From the NCBI GenBank assembly GCA_029948255.1, contig JALIZF010001862.1:806001-870000 (forward strand): 64,000 nt of DNA. Reading direction: 5' to 3'. The translations under genes were made by a program, and so were the position numbers. Positions 26,395 through 37,842 of this stretch are shown here, one piece after another (position 1 is the first letter of the stretch; each line of letters opens with the position of its first letter). This stretch comes from Telmatactis stephensoni. Taxonomy: Eukaryota > Cnidaria > Anthozoa > Actiniaria > Isophelliidae. Under the pieces are notes generated by a model. The model saw only the letters and a program-made list of their open reading frames with translations, was not told the DNA's origin and searched no databases.

Positions 26395-26830
26395 AAAATG
26401 GAAAAACAAAAAATTAATACGGAAAAGTAACAAATAACAATGGAAAAAACAAATAATATAAAAACGGAAAAGCGACAAATAAAAACGGAAAAGCGAAAAA
26501 TAAAAACCGAACAGTTAAACGGAAAGACGAAAAATAAAAGCGGAAATGCGAAAAATAAAAATGGAAAAGCGAAAAATAAAAACGGAAAAGCAACATTTAA
26601 ATAAAAACGGAAAAGCGAAAAATAAAAACGGAAAAGCGAAAAATAAAAACGGAAAGACGAAAAATAAAAACGGAAAATATACAAATAAAAACGGAAAATC
26701 GAATAATAAAAACGGAAAACATACAAAGAAAAACCGAAAAGTTAAAAACGGAAAAGCAAAAAATAAAAACGGAAAAGTTAAAAACAAAAAGCAAAAAGTT
26801 GAAAATAAAAACAGAAAGCTTACAAATAAC
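26395..26830. repeat. A-rich minisatellite, ~21-bp unit
   Basis: About twenty imperfect copies of AAAAATAAAAACGGAAAAGC plus G. Variants carry AGACG, TATAC or GTTA in the second half. Apparent ORFs on both strands (K/N-rich plus, F/L-rich minus) come from the repeat. The array touches the left target site of the giant transposon, and a similar block is at about 57998-58040, beyond its right end. Confidence 0.85.
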
Positions 26831-26839
26831 AAAAGCTGT

Positions 26840-26845
26840 CTACGA
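26840..26845. other. Left target-site duplication CTACGA
   Basis: Perfect 6-bp direct repeat with 56661-56666, immediately outside the terminal inverted repeats. Confidence 0.9.
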
Positions 26846-27009
26846 TATGGGGCGTGATTACCGCCAAAATTCGATTTACCGTGATTCTGGTGTACTTTTC
26901 GATTTGCAATGCAGTTTGATCTTCATATTTGTAAACTTTCGTTACGGAAGTTACAATTTGACAGTTGTAACTGAAGTTTGGTCAAATTCAATTTGCCACA
27001 ATTCGTCAT
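26846..27009 (+). repeat. Left terminal inverted repeat of the outer element
   Basis: 164 bp, identical in reverse complement to 56497-56660. It contains the short internal words TTTACCGTGATTC and GTTACGGAAGTTAC, and AAGTTTGGTCAAATT, which recurs just inside at 27024-27038 and may be a transposase-binding subrepeat. Confidence 0.93.
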
Positions 27010-27132
27010 TGAAACTAAAGTTTGGTCAAATTTTCAATTCGTCAACGCAAGTCAGCGGTAAACAATTCAGCCGCCATGCGCGCCAGAGATAATTTATTTT
27101 CGCGCCAAAATGTAATTTATTACCGAAATAAG

Positions 27133-27894
27133 ATGGCTTCCAGTGAAGAGAGGCGTGAGGAATTTTCGACGAGAATGGCTGTAAACCTTCTGCGTCGGGC
27201 GGCAGACTTGCTTACAGAAAGTCCAGCTGCCTCTAATCAGCCATCTACCTCTATTCAGCCGTCTGTCTCTGTTCAGAATCGATCGCCAGCTACAACAAGA
27301 GCCTCTAATCAGCCATCTACCTCTATTCAGCCGTCTGTCTCTGTTCAGAATCGATCGCCAGCTACAACAAGAGCGGAACCTAACCTTGCACGTGGAACTG
27401 AAGACGCCTTGGAGAATTTCAGGTCATTATTCTCGTCAACAGCAAACTACAATCCGTCAAGAACGCGTCCTCGGAATCAGACTACCTTTAAACCCCCTCC
27501 CTCAAAAAGAGGTCGATACACTCCCCGCGAAACTTGGACACATGAGTTTTTCGTCCTGTCAGACAAGAATGCCGAGGGGATACCATGCAAAGCGGAGAAA
27601 CTCGAGTTACAGAATGCTGGTTTAGGTAGACAAAAGATAACCTTTGGAAACCGAGATGACTTTTGGTCAGTGAAAGAAACATTGGAAAAGTCTTTTCCAA
27701 AATTGAAATCTTCAGGTGGGTTTGAGTTACTTAGAAGCGGAAGCAGGCCGGGAGAGTTGATGCTTATCAAACCACACTCCAAGGAAGGCTACAGCATTCC
27801 ATATTTGAGAGACAGGTGTGGCATAGGACAAGCACTGATATACGTCCGACCAATTCAGAATGACTTGGACAAGACAGCTGATGAGGAGGAGTTA
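27133..27894 (+). CDS. Orphan 5' exon of a transposon-borne gene of unknown function
   Basis: Open from the ATG at 27133 (MASSEERREE) for 254 codons to a consensus donor GTAAGT at 27895, leaving phase 0. An alternative ATG at 27022 would add a 5' leader. Residues 1-25 are helical (RMAVNLLRRAADLL). Residues 33-80 are a Ser/Pro/Gln linker that includes a perfect 24-codon tandem duplication. Residues ~135-250 are a compact globular part with WTHEFFVLS, NAGLGRQKITF, FPKLKSSGGFELLR and YVRPIQNDLD. That part recalls the N-terminal region of predicted cnidarian HECT-type ubiquitin-ligase-like proteins, but no HECT domain is present here. No downstream exon could be found. The nested 22.4-kb element begins 350 bp further on, so the gene is probably broken. 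Confidence 0.6.
27229..27372 (+). repeat. Perfect 72-bp tandem duplication inside the exon
   Basis: 27229-27300 and 27301-27372 are identical and in frame (24 codons), doubling the SNQPSTSIQPSVSVQ segment. Confidence 0.9.
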
Positions 27895-28242
27895 GTAAGT
27901 TACTTGTTGTTGCATGTATTTTCCAAGGGGATACGGCGATGCTTCATTTAAATGGGAAAATAATATTGGATAGGGTTCGGTATGAGCTATATATAGGGGA
28001 TAATGTTTTTGGTCCGAGATAGGTAGCAAAAATTTAGGATAAGGATGTTACCCCTCCCCCAAAAGAACCCCCCCTTTTCTTTCTGTGAATTGTTCTGGTC
28101 CAGTTATTTTCTAAGGGACCGGTCATTATTTACAGGAAGGGGGGGGGGGGGGGGGATGGGGGGTGTGGTGGAAATGAGATGCACAATTTTTGATGACCCC
28201 ACCCCCCTTTCCACATACATTCTCTTATAACAATAATGCAGT
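27895..28242. other. Intron-like remnant before the nested element
   Basis: Non-coding DNA with a G18 run at about 28139 followed by GGGGGGTGTGG. No exon continuing the gene at 27133 is visible. Confidence 0.55.
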
Positions 28243-28834
28243 AACAAGTGAAAAGTTATATATGCACTTTTGCACTAATGCCTTTTTTTAAAGAAAAGCC
28301 TGTCAAATTGGACATTTCTGTTAATATATTTTAAAAAAAGGTACATTTATGACAATATGAAAAAAATACAAGTTGATGACCAATTTAAAAGTGTTCAAAG
28401 TAGACAGTATTGTGTGTTACTTGATTATTATTTTTTGGCCAATTATCCTTTATTGGACAGATTTTACGGCCTCATGCTTGATGCCTGAAATATCATATCC
28501 TCTACAGTGTTTAAAAGGAACAGTTTCTGATCTTGCCTCCAACACCCAAAATAAAAAATGATACAATCAGTGTCATAAATATTGCTGTTGTTTTTATTAA
28601 CAATACACATGTCTATAATGTGTTATTTCTCAGCATAATACTGAATATCAATAACAAAATATGTACATTACGGTCAACTTTTTATACTACACTAAACAAA
28701 TTAGAATTTTTAAATTAAAAAGCCCAGAAAGTTACAAAATGAATTAAAATGTTGTACAGAATTTCCATGTTCCTCAATAAAGCACCTTTTTGCGAATTTT
28801 GACATCGATATACAGTTCCCTAATTTGCACTGCC

Positions 28835-29775
28835 AACTACTCGTTGTAAATGGACATAAATGTGTACTCGTAGCAAAACGATCTGCTAACAAATATTAAT
28901 AGTCAGTGGACATAAATTTATGCTCGTAGATAAATGATGGGCTACCAAATATTCGTTGTCAGTGGACATAAATTTATGCTCGTAGATAAACGATGGGCTA
29001 CCAAATATTCATAGTCAGTGGACATAAATTTATGCTCGTAGATAAACGATGGGCTACCAAATATTCATAGTCAGTGGACATAAATTTATGCTTGTAGATA
29101 AACGATGGGCTACCAAATATTCATAGTCAGTGGACATAAATTTATGCTCGTAGATAAACGATGGGCTACCAAATATTAATAGTCAGTGGACATAAATTTA
29201 TGCTCGTAGATAAATGATGGGCTACCAAATATTCATAGTCAGTGGACATAAATTTATGCTTGTAGATAAACGATGGGCTACCAAATATTCATAGTCAGTG
29301 GACATAAATTTATGCTCGTAGATAAACGATGCACTACCAAATATTCATAGTCAGTGGACATAAATTTATGCTCGTAGATAAATGATGGGCTACCAAATAT
29401 TCATAGTCAGTGGACATAAATTTATGCTTGTAGATAAACGATGGGCTACCAAATATTCATAGTCAGTGGACATAAATTTATGCTCGTAGATAAACGATGC
29501 ACTACCAAATATTCATAGTCAGTGGACATAAATTTATGCTCGTAGATAAACGATGGGCTACCAAATATTAATAGTCAGTGGACATAAATTTATGCTCGTA
29601 GATAAACGATGGGCTACCAAATATTCGTTGTCAGTGGACATAAATTTATGCTCGTAGATAAATGATGCACTACCAAATATTCGTTGTCACTGGACATAAA
29701 TTTATGCTCGTAGATAAACGATGGGCTACCAAATATTCATAGTCAGTGGACATAAATTTATGCTCGTAGATAAAA
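28835..29775. repeat. 56-bp subterminal tandem array, left arm
   Basis: About 16 canonical units plus one degenerate unit at the outer edge. Each unit has GTGGACATAAATTTATGCTC, GTAGATAAACGATG and GGCTACCAAATATTC. The core CATAAATTTATG is a perfect 12-bp palindrome. Variants CTTG, GCAC and AATG recur every 168 bp, so a three-unit block was itself amplified. Subterminal arrays of palindromes are typical of sites bound by a transposase, but binding is inferred. Confidence 0.92.
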
Positions 29776-30199
29776 TGATCGCGGCAAAATTGCTAGCAAG
29801 TGTTTCAGGGCTGGTAAAAATTATGTCTTCATCGATTGCAGAATCACGTTCAGGTTCGTCAAGCTTGACGGCTTTAAGGCCAAATTTTCCACAAGAAGAT
29901 ATTTGGTCGGTCATCAGTGCCTTAAGTGGCGCTATCACAATCAGCGATGGGTTTTTGATAGGATAATCGCTAGGATATAAAGCATGGAGTTCTTTCATTA
30001 CGGGAACAACTAACTGGAAAATTAAGGATTTTCCGTGGCCTGTAGGTAACGAAACGAAAGTGTCTTTTCCACTTAAGAAAGTCATTAAAGCTCGCTCTTG
30101 ATGGGAGGTTGGTTGAAGTCCAGTTATTTTAGATAATACACGTTCTAAGGCAATTTGAAAAGAGCTTTGAAAGTTTACACTTTCCAAATATTCCGCCAT
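29726..30199 (-). pseudogene. RecQ-like helicase N-terminal fragment, left copy
   Basis: 157 codons reading outward, ATG at 30199. It shows the RecQ-type start of the helicase core: LQPTSHQERALMTFLSGKDT (Q-motif region), Walker A LPTGHGKSLIFQL, and APLKALMTDQ (motif Ia). The frame then runs into the 56-bp array and stops. The DExH motif, the rest of the core and the RQC region are absent, so it cannot unwind DNA by itself. The protein is nearly identical to the right copy (A versus T in FAAIIL/FATIIL). It is either a captured host gene end or a decayed element gene. Confidence 0.8.
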
Positions 30200-30212
30200 G
30201 ATTGTTGTTTAA

Positions 30213-30341
30213 ACGCGGGCTCAGTTTTGGCCAGCAAATAACCACTTTCCTATAGACTCGCGCAGCTATTCCGGTTCTAAACCGGTTTCAAACAGGAAAT
30301 TATGCATCTAATTATCCCGGAATCATATCTAAAGAAAATAC
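30213..30341. other. Left-arm junction lacking the third gene
   Basis: 129 bp between the two arm blocks with no counterpart in the right arm, where 4 kb (44594-48615) is found instead. It contains ATTATGCA 35 bp before the inner block; the same word directly abuts the inner block in the right arm (reverse complement at 44592-44599). Confidence 0.75.
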
Positions 30342-31470
30342 CACAGGGAGCCCAAGCTATACTTCTGAGTGATATCCTGAAAGAGGAGAAAATGATTTGA
30401 AATAAAGTTGAAACCTCTCAAATGTTGTTGTGTATTGTTTATTTGGTCTAAAAAAACGATTTTTAAAAAATCCCCCTCCACAGTAATAATATATGGCAAG
30501 GGTGGAAACTTCGCCTCGAAGGCCCCTAAAAAAGCCTTCCAACGGCTCGACAAAAATTCAATTTTTGAACACAAAATCACTCCGTACGGAGTTCAAAACC
30601 ACAACATCACACAAGAAAACACTTCTTTTACCTTGTCAATGTCAACGGCCTGCAAAAACAAACTTTTTGTAGGTGAAATACTAGCTGAAAGGTCCCTAGC
30701 GAACCAAGCTCCTCATGCGTGTCGAGTGTAAGTCGGCCAGGACCGTGCAAAAGACAAATCTTCAGGGGGTAGAGTGGGGTCGCGCTAAGAACGACTAATG
30801 GCTTTTACACCCCTCCCCACTCGACGACAAAACAAAACAACGCAAGCAACAGGGAAAACCCTTTCACACGACACTATCAATCGTCATTACCGGCGCAAGA
30901 AAAAATTTTTTTTCAACAAAAAGCTAGCTATTGTTTTCTTTTTCTGATAAAATAAATGTCTGCATGTAGTTTTCTACGATAATCGAGTGTGTTCTGGACC
31001 GCGTCGTTGCAAGTTTCTCGTCTTGTTGTACAGACGATCACGAACCATCATTGGTCACAAGGTGATTTGATTATGTCTTGAGTGGTCAAGAAAAGTGTCT
31101 TTTTGCGAAAAGCAAGGCAAGTTTTTGTCTTTTTCTTTTGGAAAAAAATACTAGGTCTCAGCAAGAATAGTAACCGTGTTTATTTTTTGACACCTATTGC
31201 AGCCTGTTCTGGGTTTGTCGTGTTGTTGACATTAGTTGTGCACTGATCGATCGATCGTCGATATTTCGTCGTGATTTTTACTTTGCAAGAAAATACTACA
31301 CAAGAGAGGGAAAGGTAAGAGTTTTGCTTTTTGGCATCTCAAACACGAAAAGAGACGACAACTAGACTTGTAGGATAATTCTCGTTGTTGTGCAGGTCCA
31401 TCGCGAACCGGAAGTAGTGCTTGTTTTAAAGTTGGTGTGATATTTAACATGTCAAAATTGAAGAGATTTA
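30342..31470 (+). promoter_or_regulatory. Inner inverted block, left: putative promoter and shared start codon
   Basis: 1129 bp, same length as and nearly identical to 43465-44593 in reverse complement. Its inner edge includes the ATG at 31449 and seven codons, MSKLKRF, of the P-type transposase; the other copy does the same for the helicase. It must hold the 5' UTR and probably the promoter for both. Towards the outside it carries splice-like signals (TTCCTC-type tract and CAG before GATATCACTCAG), so it may also drive transcription outward into the RecQ fragment (left) or the DDE gene (right). Promoter activity is inferred from position. Confidence 0.65.
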
Positions 31471-34400
31471 GAGATGAAGACGAAGACGTCGTTGCTGCAA
31501 AGAAAAATAAAAGTTCAATGTCGGCATCTTCCTATACGGCATTAAGAGCGTGGTAAGTGCCTTCATTGTAAGTCAGAGTCGTAATATGTAGTAACAATCA
31601 TGCAACACTCATATGGAGAAAGAGTTCTTAAAATCTTATCATAGGATCATGATGAATTATGAATACTGCGAAGGTGTTTCGCTTTCAACTGATGTAGTAT
31701 TCCAACACGCCTCAGAAGAAAAACAAGACATTTTGCAAAAGGATGGTGAGGCCATTACAAAGTGCATTGTAACACGAGCTATTTTTGATATTTGGAATGG
31801 TTTGGTAGAAGTAATTAGAAAACGGCTGCATAATGAAGGTGATCACAGTATACGGACCACCCTCTTTGTGAACCTAAGAAGTAGACAACAGTGTATTGGT
31901 AGTGAACTGGTTGTGGAGGAGAAATGGACGGAGGTTGTCGAGGCACTATGTGCATTGAATGGGAAAGGGGCATGGCATGTGAGATTGTTAAATGATGCAC
32001 TGTTATCTTGTACCTACATTCAAGATTTCACTTATGACAACATCCATGTCATGACTGAAATATGTATCGCCCACTCTGACTGCAACTTTGTCATAACAAT
32101 GAAACACCATGGCCAAGAAATCCCAATAAAGAGTCTCAGCAATCTGATGTGCAAAATGGGAACAATACCCAGAGTTCACTTTCTGATGTTTTTAATCTCT
32201 ACATCAAAAATCTGTCAAGGTTTTGAGATTGACGATGCTTATGCAGTGAGTTCTAGGAATTTGAGTATTCATATAGTGAAGGATGTGAGTGTTAGTGGCA
32301 AAGAAAAGAAGCAGGCCTTTTCCCATCAGTGCGAATTTTTCACCAATTCAAGTGCTTTGCAACGTTGTCCCAACTGCAGTAAGGCAAGCACAGCTTATGC
32401 ACTGCATATCAAGCGTTGCAGCAGTACACTAGACGTCAATTCCAAGTGCAACCATCGTTACATGTCACGGGAAATGCTTGTTGATAAAATAAAGCAGGAG
32501 AAGAAGGAGAAAATGAAGGAGAAGCAACAAAGGAAAGATGCTGAGGAAGAATTGATAAAGATGGAGGAAGAAGATCATGATGACCTAAGGACTATCATGA
32601 ATAATGTCAACAAAAGTGACATACCAGACAGAATGACAGAATTGTGGGATCAACAGAAGAGAATCATAGAGTCACCATCAAAAAATGGCTATCGTTGGCA
32701 TCCACAGTACGTATAATAATTATAAGATGTTCCCATCTATATAATAAATTATTATTATATAGATGGGAACATAGAACACCATGTGAGTGAAAATGGACAG
32801 AGGATTGGGTTATATATAGAAGCATTACAGATAATTATAAAGAAGTATGGTCAGATGTCGTGAGTGTCTGCATTGATACATTTATGTATCATTGGAGTAT
32901 GTATGTTGAAAATGTTATGTAATATTGTATTGTTATGTCCTTTCATATCTCTGCTATCCAATGATAACTCATCAACCAAGTTCATAATGATGTTTTTTGT
33001 ATACTTGTTTGTTTGTATGTTTTGTTACTTATAGAATCATGAAACTTTGCATTGAGCTGTATTCAAAGAACCCACATGTTCTGGATCCCCTTAGAGAAGT
33101 TCTTTACCTACCAAGCAATCGCAGTATTCGGTAGAGTATCCATGCTAGTTTATCAACTGCTTTCTGACAAAATCTATACTAAAAAAGGATTGCAAATATG
33201 TAACATTTCATACTTTCAAATATTGTTTCAGATACCACAAGAACAAAGTGGAAGAAAAAATTGGATGGAACAGAGAAATGATGGAGTGGTGCCTATGCGA
33301 AGCAAAAGCAAATAATTTGAAAGAACAAGATTACTGGGGAGGATTTGTACTGGATGAGATGAAAATACAAGTAAATTAATGTCTAAATATGAGATTAAGG
33401 AAGCACCAAAATTACATTTAATATGCAAAATCCAAATGTTATTGGTACTGGGGGACAGCTGGCAGTCATAAATAATTCATTATAATTTTATAGGAGATTA
33501 TTGAGATGTAATCCAACAGCTGAGATCCATTTCCTTCCTATTATGCATCATATATATTTTGAGTGAGAGGAGATCAGTGCTTCATTATATTTTCTGACAT
33601 TGTTACATACATTAGAAATAATGTATTATGCTTGCCAGTGAATATATATAAAACCTATTTTGGACTATACATTTTACTGCAAGCAAATCAATTTTTCTTA
33701 CAAATCAAATTAATTGCATTGTATTTTATGACATGAACAATTAATTTTAAAACATCTTAATTATTAAATATTATTATAGGAAGACTTAGAAATGGTGATT
33801 AAAAATGGACAACACAAGATTGTTGGCTTTGTGGACCTTGGAAAAGTGCATGATGATATGGAAGCACTGTCAGGTTAGATTCGAATTACACAGTCATATA
33901 TTTGATATTTTGCACCTTTTAATAAAATCAGTTGGATTCACTTAAAATTTTGTAAGGTATGAGTATGGAAAGATTGATTGGGGACATGGTGAACATAGAT
34001 TTTAAAGGGATTGTGTGTGGGCAGTTGTGGGGGGGGGGGGGGGGTGGAGATTGGATTCCCGTAATCCTCATGCACAGTCCACTGCTCATCACTATTCAAA
34101 TTGGCATATAATTAAGCATTTATGCCATTATGCTTAATTATATGCCATCGAACGGATGATGTTATTCAATGATCAAATTTATTAATTCAAAAATGTTTGT
34201 ACGCAACTGCCAGGAAACAACGGAACCGTTCCAAAGTTGGCCACACACGTTCTTCAGTTCATTTTTATTGGAGACAGTGGATTTAGATTCCCATTGGCAC
34301 AATTTCCATCACAGGGATGCACAGCAAGTGATTTGTTTTTGATCCTCTGGGAAGGCATGGGAATGATGAAAGAATTTGGGTTTACGTGAGTACATGCATG

Positions 34401-36233
34401 CATATAATATTTGAAAGATATTTGTTTTTGCAAGAGGCACTGGCGGAGTCAACAAAATCTTTGTAAAAATATTATGGTCCTTGCAGGTAGCTGCATGGTT
34501 ATAAAAGTGATTAAAATAAGCTCATGAAATATATAAGATATTGAATGGAAAGTAGTGACTAAATATATTATATATATACTCCAATTGAAATTGGGCCTAA
34601 TTATTACAATTCCATTTTGCATGCAGGGTTTATTGGTGTGTGCTTGATGGAGCTGAAGTGAACCGGCAGTTTGTGAAAACACACTTCTTGAGTGAGGATG
34701 AGGCAGTTCAAATGAACTTTGTCTGTCAAAATCTGTATACTGGCGAACCACTTGTCTTCATGTTCGATTGCAAGGTACAGGTCTTAATTGTGTATTGTCT
34801 GTATGTAAGAGATTAATTGCCAAAACCCAATCATACTGTATCATGTATATACTACAAAATATGACTGCTTATAATTATTCTGTTTATGTATCATCTGTAG
34901 CACAATTTCAAGAAAATACGAAACAATATAATAAAAAGTTGTGAGGGAAATGGGGGCACCAGATGCTTGATGGTGAACAAAGGCAAAAACTTCATTGTTT
35001 GGAAACAACTTGTGGCAGCATTCAATTTTGATCAGGTGTGTGAAATGCAACTTATAATGATAGTAATAATATTTAATATTTAATATAAAGAGCATTTATC
35101 TAGTATATAATGCAATCAACTGCACATAGCTCAAAATGCTCAAAACCTGCAATATTCAAATACAATAATAAAATTAACACAAACACCAACCAAAGTATAA
35201 AGAGCACTTCATATAATTTATTAATAAAATATTACAATTGTCACATTTTTTATAGGACACATTTTCAATGCCCCTACATGAGAAACTTACTATCCAACAC
35301 TTTGAGCTAGATCCTGCATCTAAAATGAGGAACTCTTTAGCTGAAGATGTTCTGGATAAGAAAATGCTAAGCCTTGTTAAGGTACGTGCAAACAATGAAT
35401 GATGTGGTTTGTAAAATTTACAGTAATCTTGTTCATCATCATCATGATCCTCATCATCATCACTGCCACTCAACACAAGCATGTTGGTCTACGAAATGAG
35501 GATACAATATCGTCCAATACTCTGACAAATTCATGCATATAGCATTGTACTATTAATACGTATTTTATCAGCATAACACTATAGTTTATCAATATACATT
35601 CAATGCATTACAATAGAATGCCATGCATAAATCTGTCAGAGTATTGGACAAGAATGTACAAAATTCTATCAAAATTTCATAACATACATGGATTGTACCA
35701 CAATTTTAACAAAGTTTGTGCTTTTAACATTTCAGGCATATAAGAATCATCTGAACAGTTCTGGGAAGGATGGAAGTAGTCTAGATGGATTGATTACATT
35801 ACTAGGTCACACTTCAAAAGCAATTCAACTATTTAGTGACAAGCAGGTCATTGTCAGTGTTGATGATGTCAGGATTAGAGAACTGAGTCAATTTTTGGAA
35901 TATCTTTATACATGGAAATCAGAGATTGAAAATGAAAGCAAAAAATTTTTCTCATACAAATTATGGTTTGATATCCAATCCATGATTTTGGGGTTTAAGT
36001 CCATTGTGTCTATTAAACTTAAGGCATTCCCCCAGTCTATTATCAAACCTGCCATTGTAAATCAAGATCCAGTAGAAAACCATTTCTGCCAAGTCAGAGC
36101 CTGCAATGGCCAAAACAATAACCCTACATTCAAACTACAGCAGTCTGTTCAAAATTCAATAAGATTTGGACAAACCACAATAAGTCGAAAGAGCAATTCT
36201 GGAAAATCTGGTATGAAAACAAAGCACTCATAA
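31449..36233 (+). CDS. P-element-type transposase, 10 exons, 857 aa
   Basis: Exons: 31449-31552, 31645-32706, 33035-33130, 33232-33370, 33780-33873, 34214-34385, 34627-34774, 34901-35035, 35256-35381, 35736-36233. All junctions are GT/AG, phases match and the total is 2574 nt. Family motifs: a leucine/charged coiled coil at ~309-350, a DNA-binding linker (WHPQIMKLC, LYLPSNRSIR), catalytic D462 (LDEMKIQ), D563 (LDGAEVNRQ), the GTP-binding insertion between D563 and the last acidic residue, and E806 (NQDPVENHF). The order and spacing match P element and THAP9 (D, D, E with an inserted GTPase-like domain). The usual N-terminal THAP zinc finger is missing. Instead there is a short basic/acidic first exon (MSKLKRFRDEDED) and a CX11CX2CX13C cluster at residues 264-293. 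No frame breaks, so it is probably active or recently so. Confidence 0.9.
34030..34165. mobile_element. Intronic palindromic element, copy 1
   Basis: Begins after a G run (34031-34050). It contains a near-perfect hairpin, GGCATATAATTAAGCAT facing ATGCTTAATTATATGCC, with loop TTATGCCATT. The same element is at about 39155-39250 in an intron of the helicase gene. Confidence 0.7.
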
Positions 36234-36461
36234 CTGCACAATGGTCACTGTAATATATAGAGAGAGAGCCGTTTTTGTGACATATATTGTCTGTGTCATT
36301 ACATATAATTATATATAGCCTTGTTCACAGTGACGTAAACCTTTGTTATATATGTGATATTGATTGGCTATATAACAAGTTGAGCTTGGTTAAAAACTTG
36401 AGTTGGCAGTCTCCTGTAAAATATGTAATGACTGCTTTTGATGTTATACACTGTATATATA

Positions 36462-36605
36462 GGCATTTATCCCACACTATAGTAAATACATCCAATCAGA
36501 AACCAAGAAAGCTGTTGCATATTCAATGGGTTAATGAACTGATTGTGGAACTTCCCATGAGACATTGTGGTAATGGCTGTATTTTCTATTGTGTTTGATA
36601 AAAAT
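36462..36605. mobile_element. Fold-back element, family A copy 2
   Basis: Starts near GGCATTTATCCCACACTATAG and ends near TTTTCTATTGTGTTTGATAA. Inner words AATACATCCAATCAG and ATGGCTGTATTTT match the element at 3815-3945. Confidence 0.5.
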
Positions 36606-37446
36606 AGTTATTACAATGTTTTCTCATGGATAATAACATTGATATCCCACTGGTCACTTGTGTTCTCTTTGTATACAGATTTGCACAAAGGCTTGTGTAG
36701 TCTACAAAATATGAGTGGTATAGCAAAACCAACAAAAAAAGTTAAAATACGAGGGATTTGTGTGATATTCAATGACATATCCTTTCAAATTATAATTGAC
36801 ATTTCAAATAAAGTCAATTCGTGAACAAAGATAATATAATCTAGCTTGCTCTTTCATCATATTAATTATAATTTTGTTCATAAAAAGTTATTCAAAAATT
36901 AATAATATTATACAAATACAATTACAAATAATAATATTATAATACTTTGTCAAGGAAAAAAAAAGTTATTTTATATTTATAGCATATTTTTCTAAGATGT
37001 AATCCTCATCCCATAAAAGGGAGAGTTAAGTATCATATTTTTTAACACAAGAAGCCTTGATTAGAATCAGGGAATTATTTTGTCAGTACATCTATTTGGT
37101 TGACAACCACATATAACATATCCATTTTTAAATCCTGATGTGGTTTATAATTATTATTGAATTAATCGCACACTTCTTAACCAAGCAAACTTCTGGATTT
37201 GTAAGTGATTTTTAAATAGATAATTAAATTAAAGCTATAATTATTATGACAACATATATCCCTGAAATAACTTCATTGTCTAAATAATTATTTAGCTACT
37301 TTGTAGAAACTAGTGGATATTACTGGTGCAGCAAGAGCAGTCCCAATAACAAATGATATACCAGCATATCTAGCCCTTCACATACATGTTTCTTTATGCA
37401 CTTGACACCTCAGTGAATTCTTGGTTTGGTCATGTGATGCTACTTT

Positions 37447-37842
37447 AAGAGTGGTTTTCATTAACCCGGGAAACAATGATGGACTGGATCAGGACAGACC
37501 AAAATCTTACCTATGTTGGCCATGGAGCAATAACCGAATTCATATAAGAGACGAAAAACCATCTGAGATTGGAAATTCATCACAAGACGGAGAACTCGTC
37601 TGATATGAATCCAGTGAACGACGTCAGTTTCCTGTCTCAGTTTATCTGTCAATACTAATTTCCCGGCCAAACCAATGAAAAAGTTGGACAAGAAACTTGT
37701 CAGTGACAAAAAAACCATCCTAAATTCCTATTAGTCAGGTTTTTGTGAAAATGAAATTCCGTCCAAGACTAGTTTTTCGTCTTATAAATATGTATTCAAC
37801 AAATGCAATGATTTTCACTGTAATGAAAACCACTCTTATTAT
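37447..37842. mobile_element. MITE with AAGAGTGGTTTTCATT ends
   Basis: The left end TTAAGAGTGGTTTTCATTA pairs exactly over 16 bp with the right end AATGAAAACCACTCTTA. The interior (395 bp) has no intact gene. A 3-bp TAA/TTA-type target is possible (TTA/TAT context). Superfamily not assigned. Confidence 0.7.

Larger units (their letters stand above)
28243..30212 (+). repeat. Outer inverted block, left arm
   Basis: 1970 bp, matching 48616-50641 (2026 bp) in reverse complement with few mismatches; the length difference of 56 is one tandem-repeat unit. From outside in it holds ~600 bp of AT-rich DNA, the 56-bp array and the RecQ-like fragment. A 60-codon ORF next to the array (28710-28892 minus, 50001-50174 plus) is kept in both arms but resembles nothing I know. 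Confidence 0.9.

Noticed and set aside
26391..26857. Phe-rich and Lys/Asn-rich ORFs
   Set aside because: Both strands are open only because of the 21-bp minisatellite.
28835..29775. CRISPR-like regular array
   Set aside because: Units are contiguous 56-bp repeats with no unique spacers, in a eukaryotic transposon arm; this is a tandem satellite.
30408..30731. 107-codon ORF in the inner arm block (also 44204-44527)
   Set aside because: Conserved between arms only because the DNA is duplicated; composition is not protein-like and it overlaps the likely promoter.
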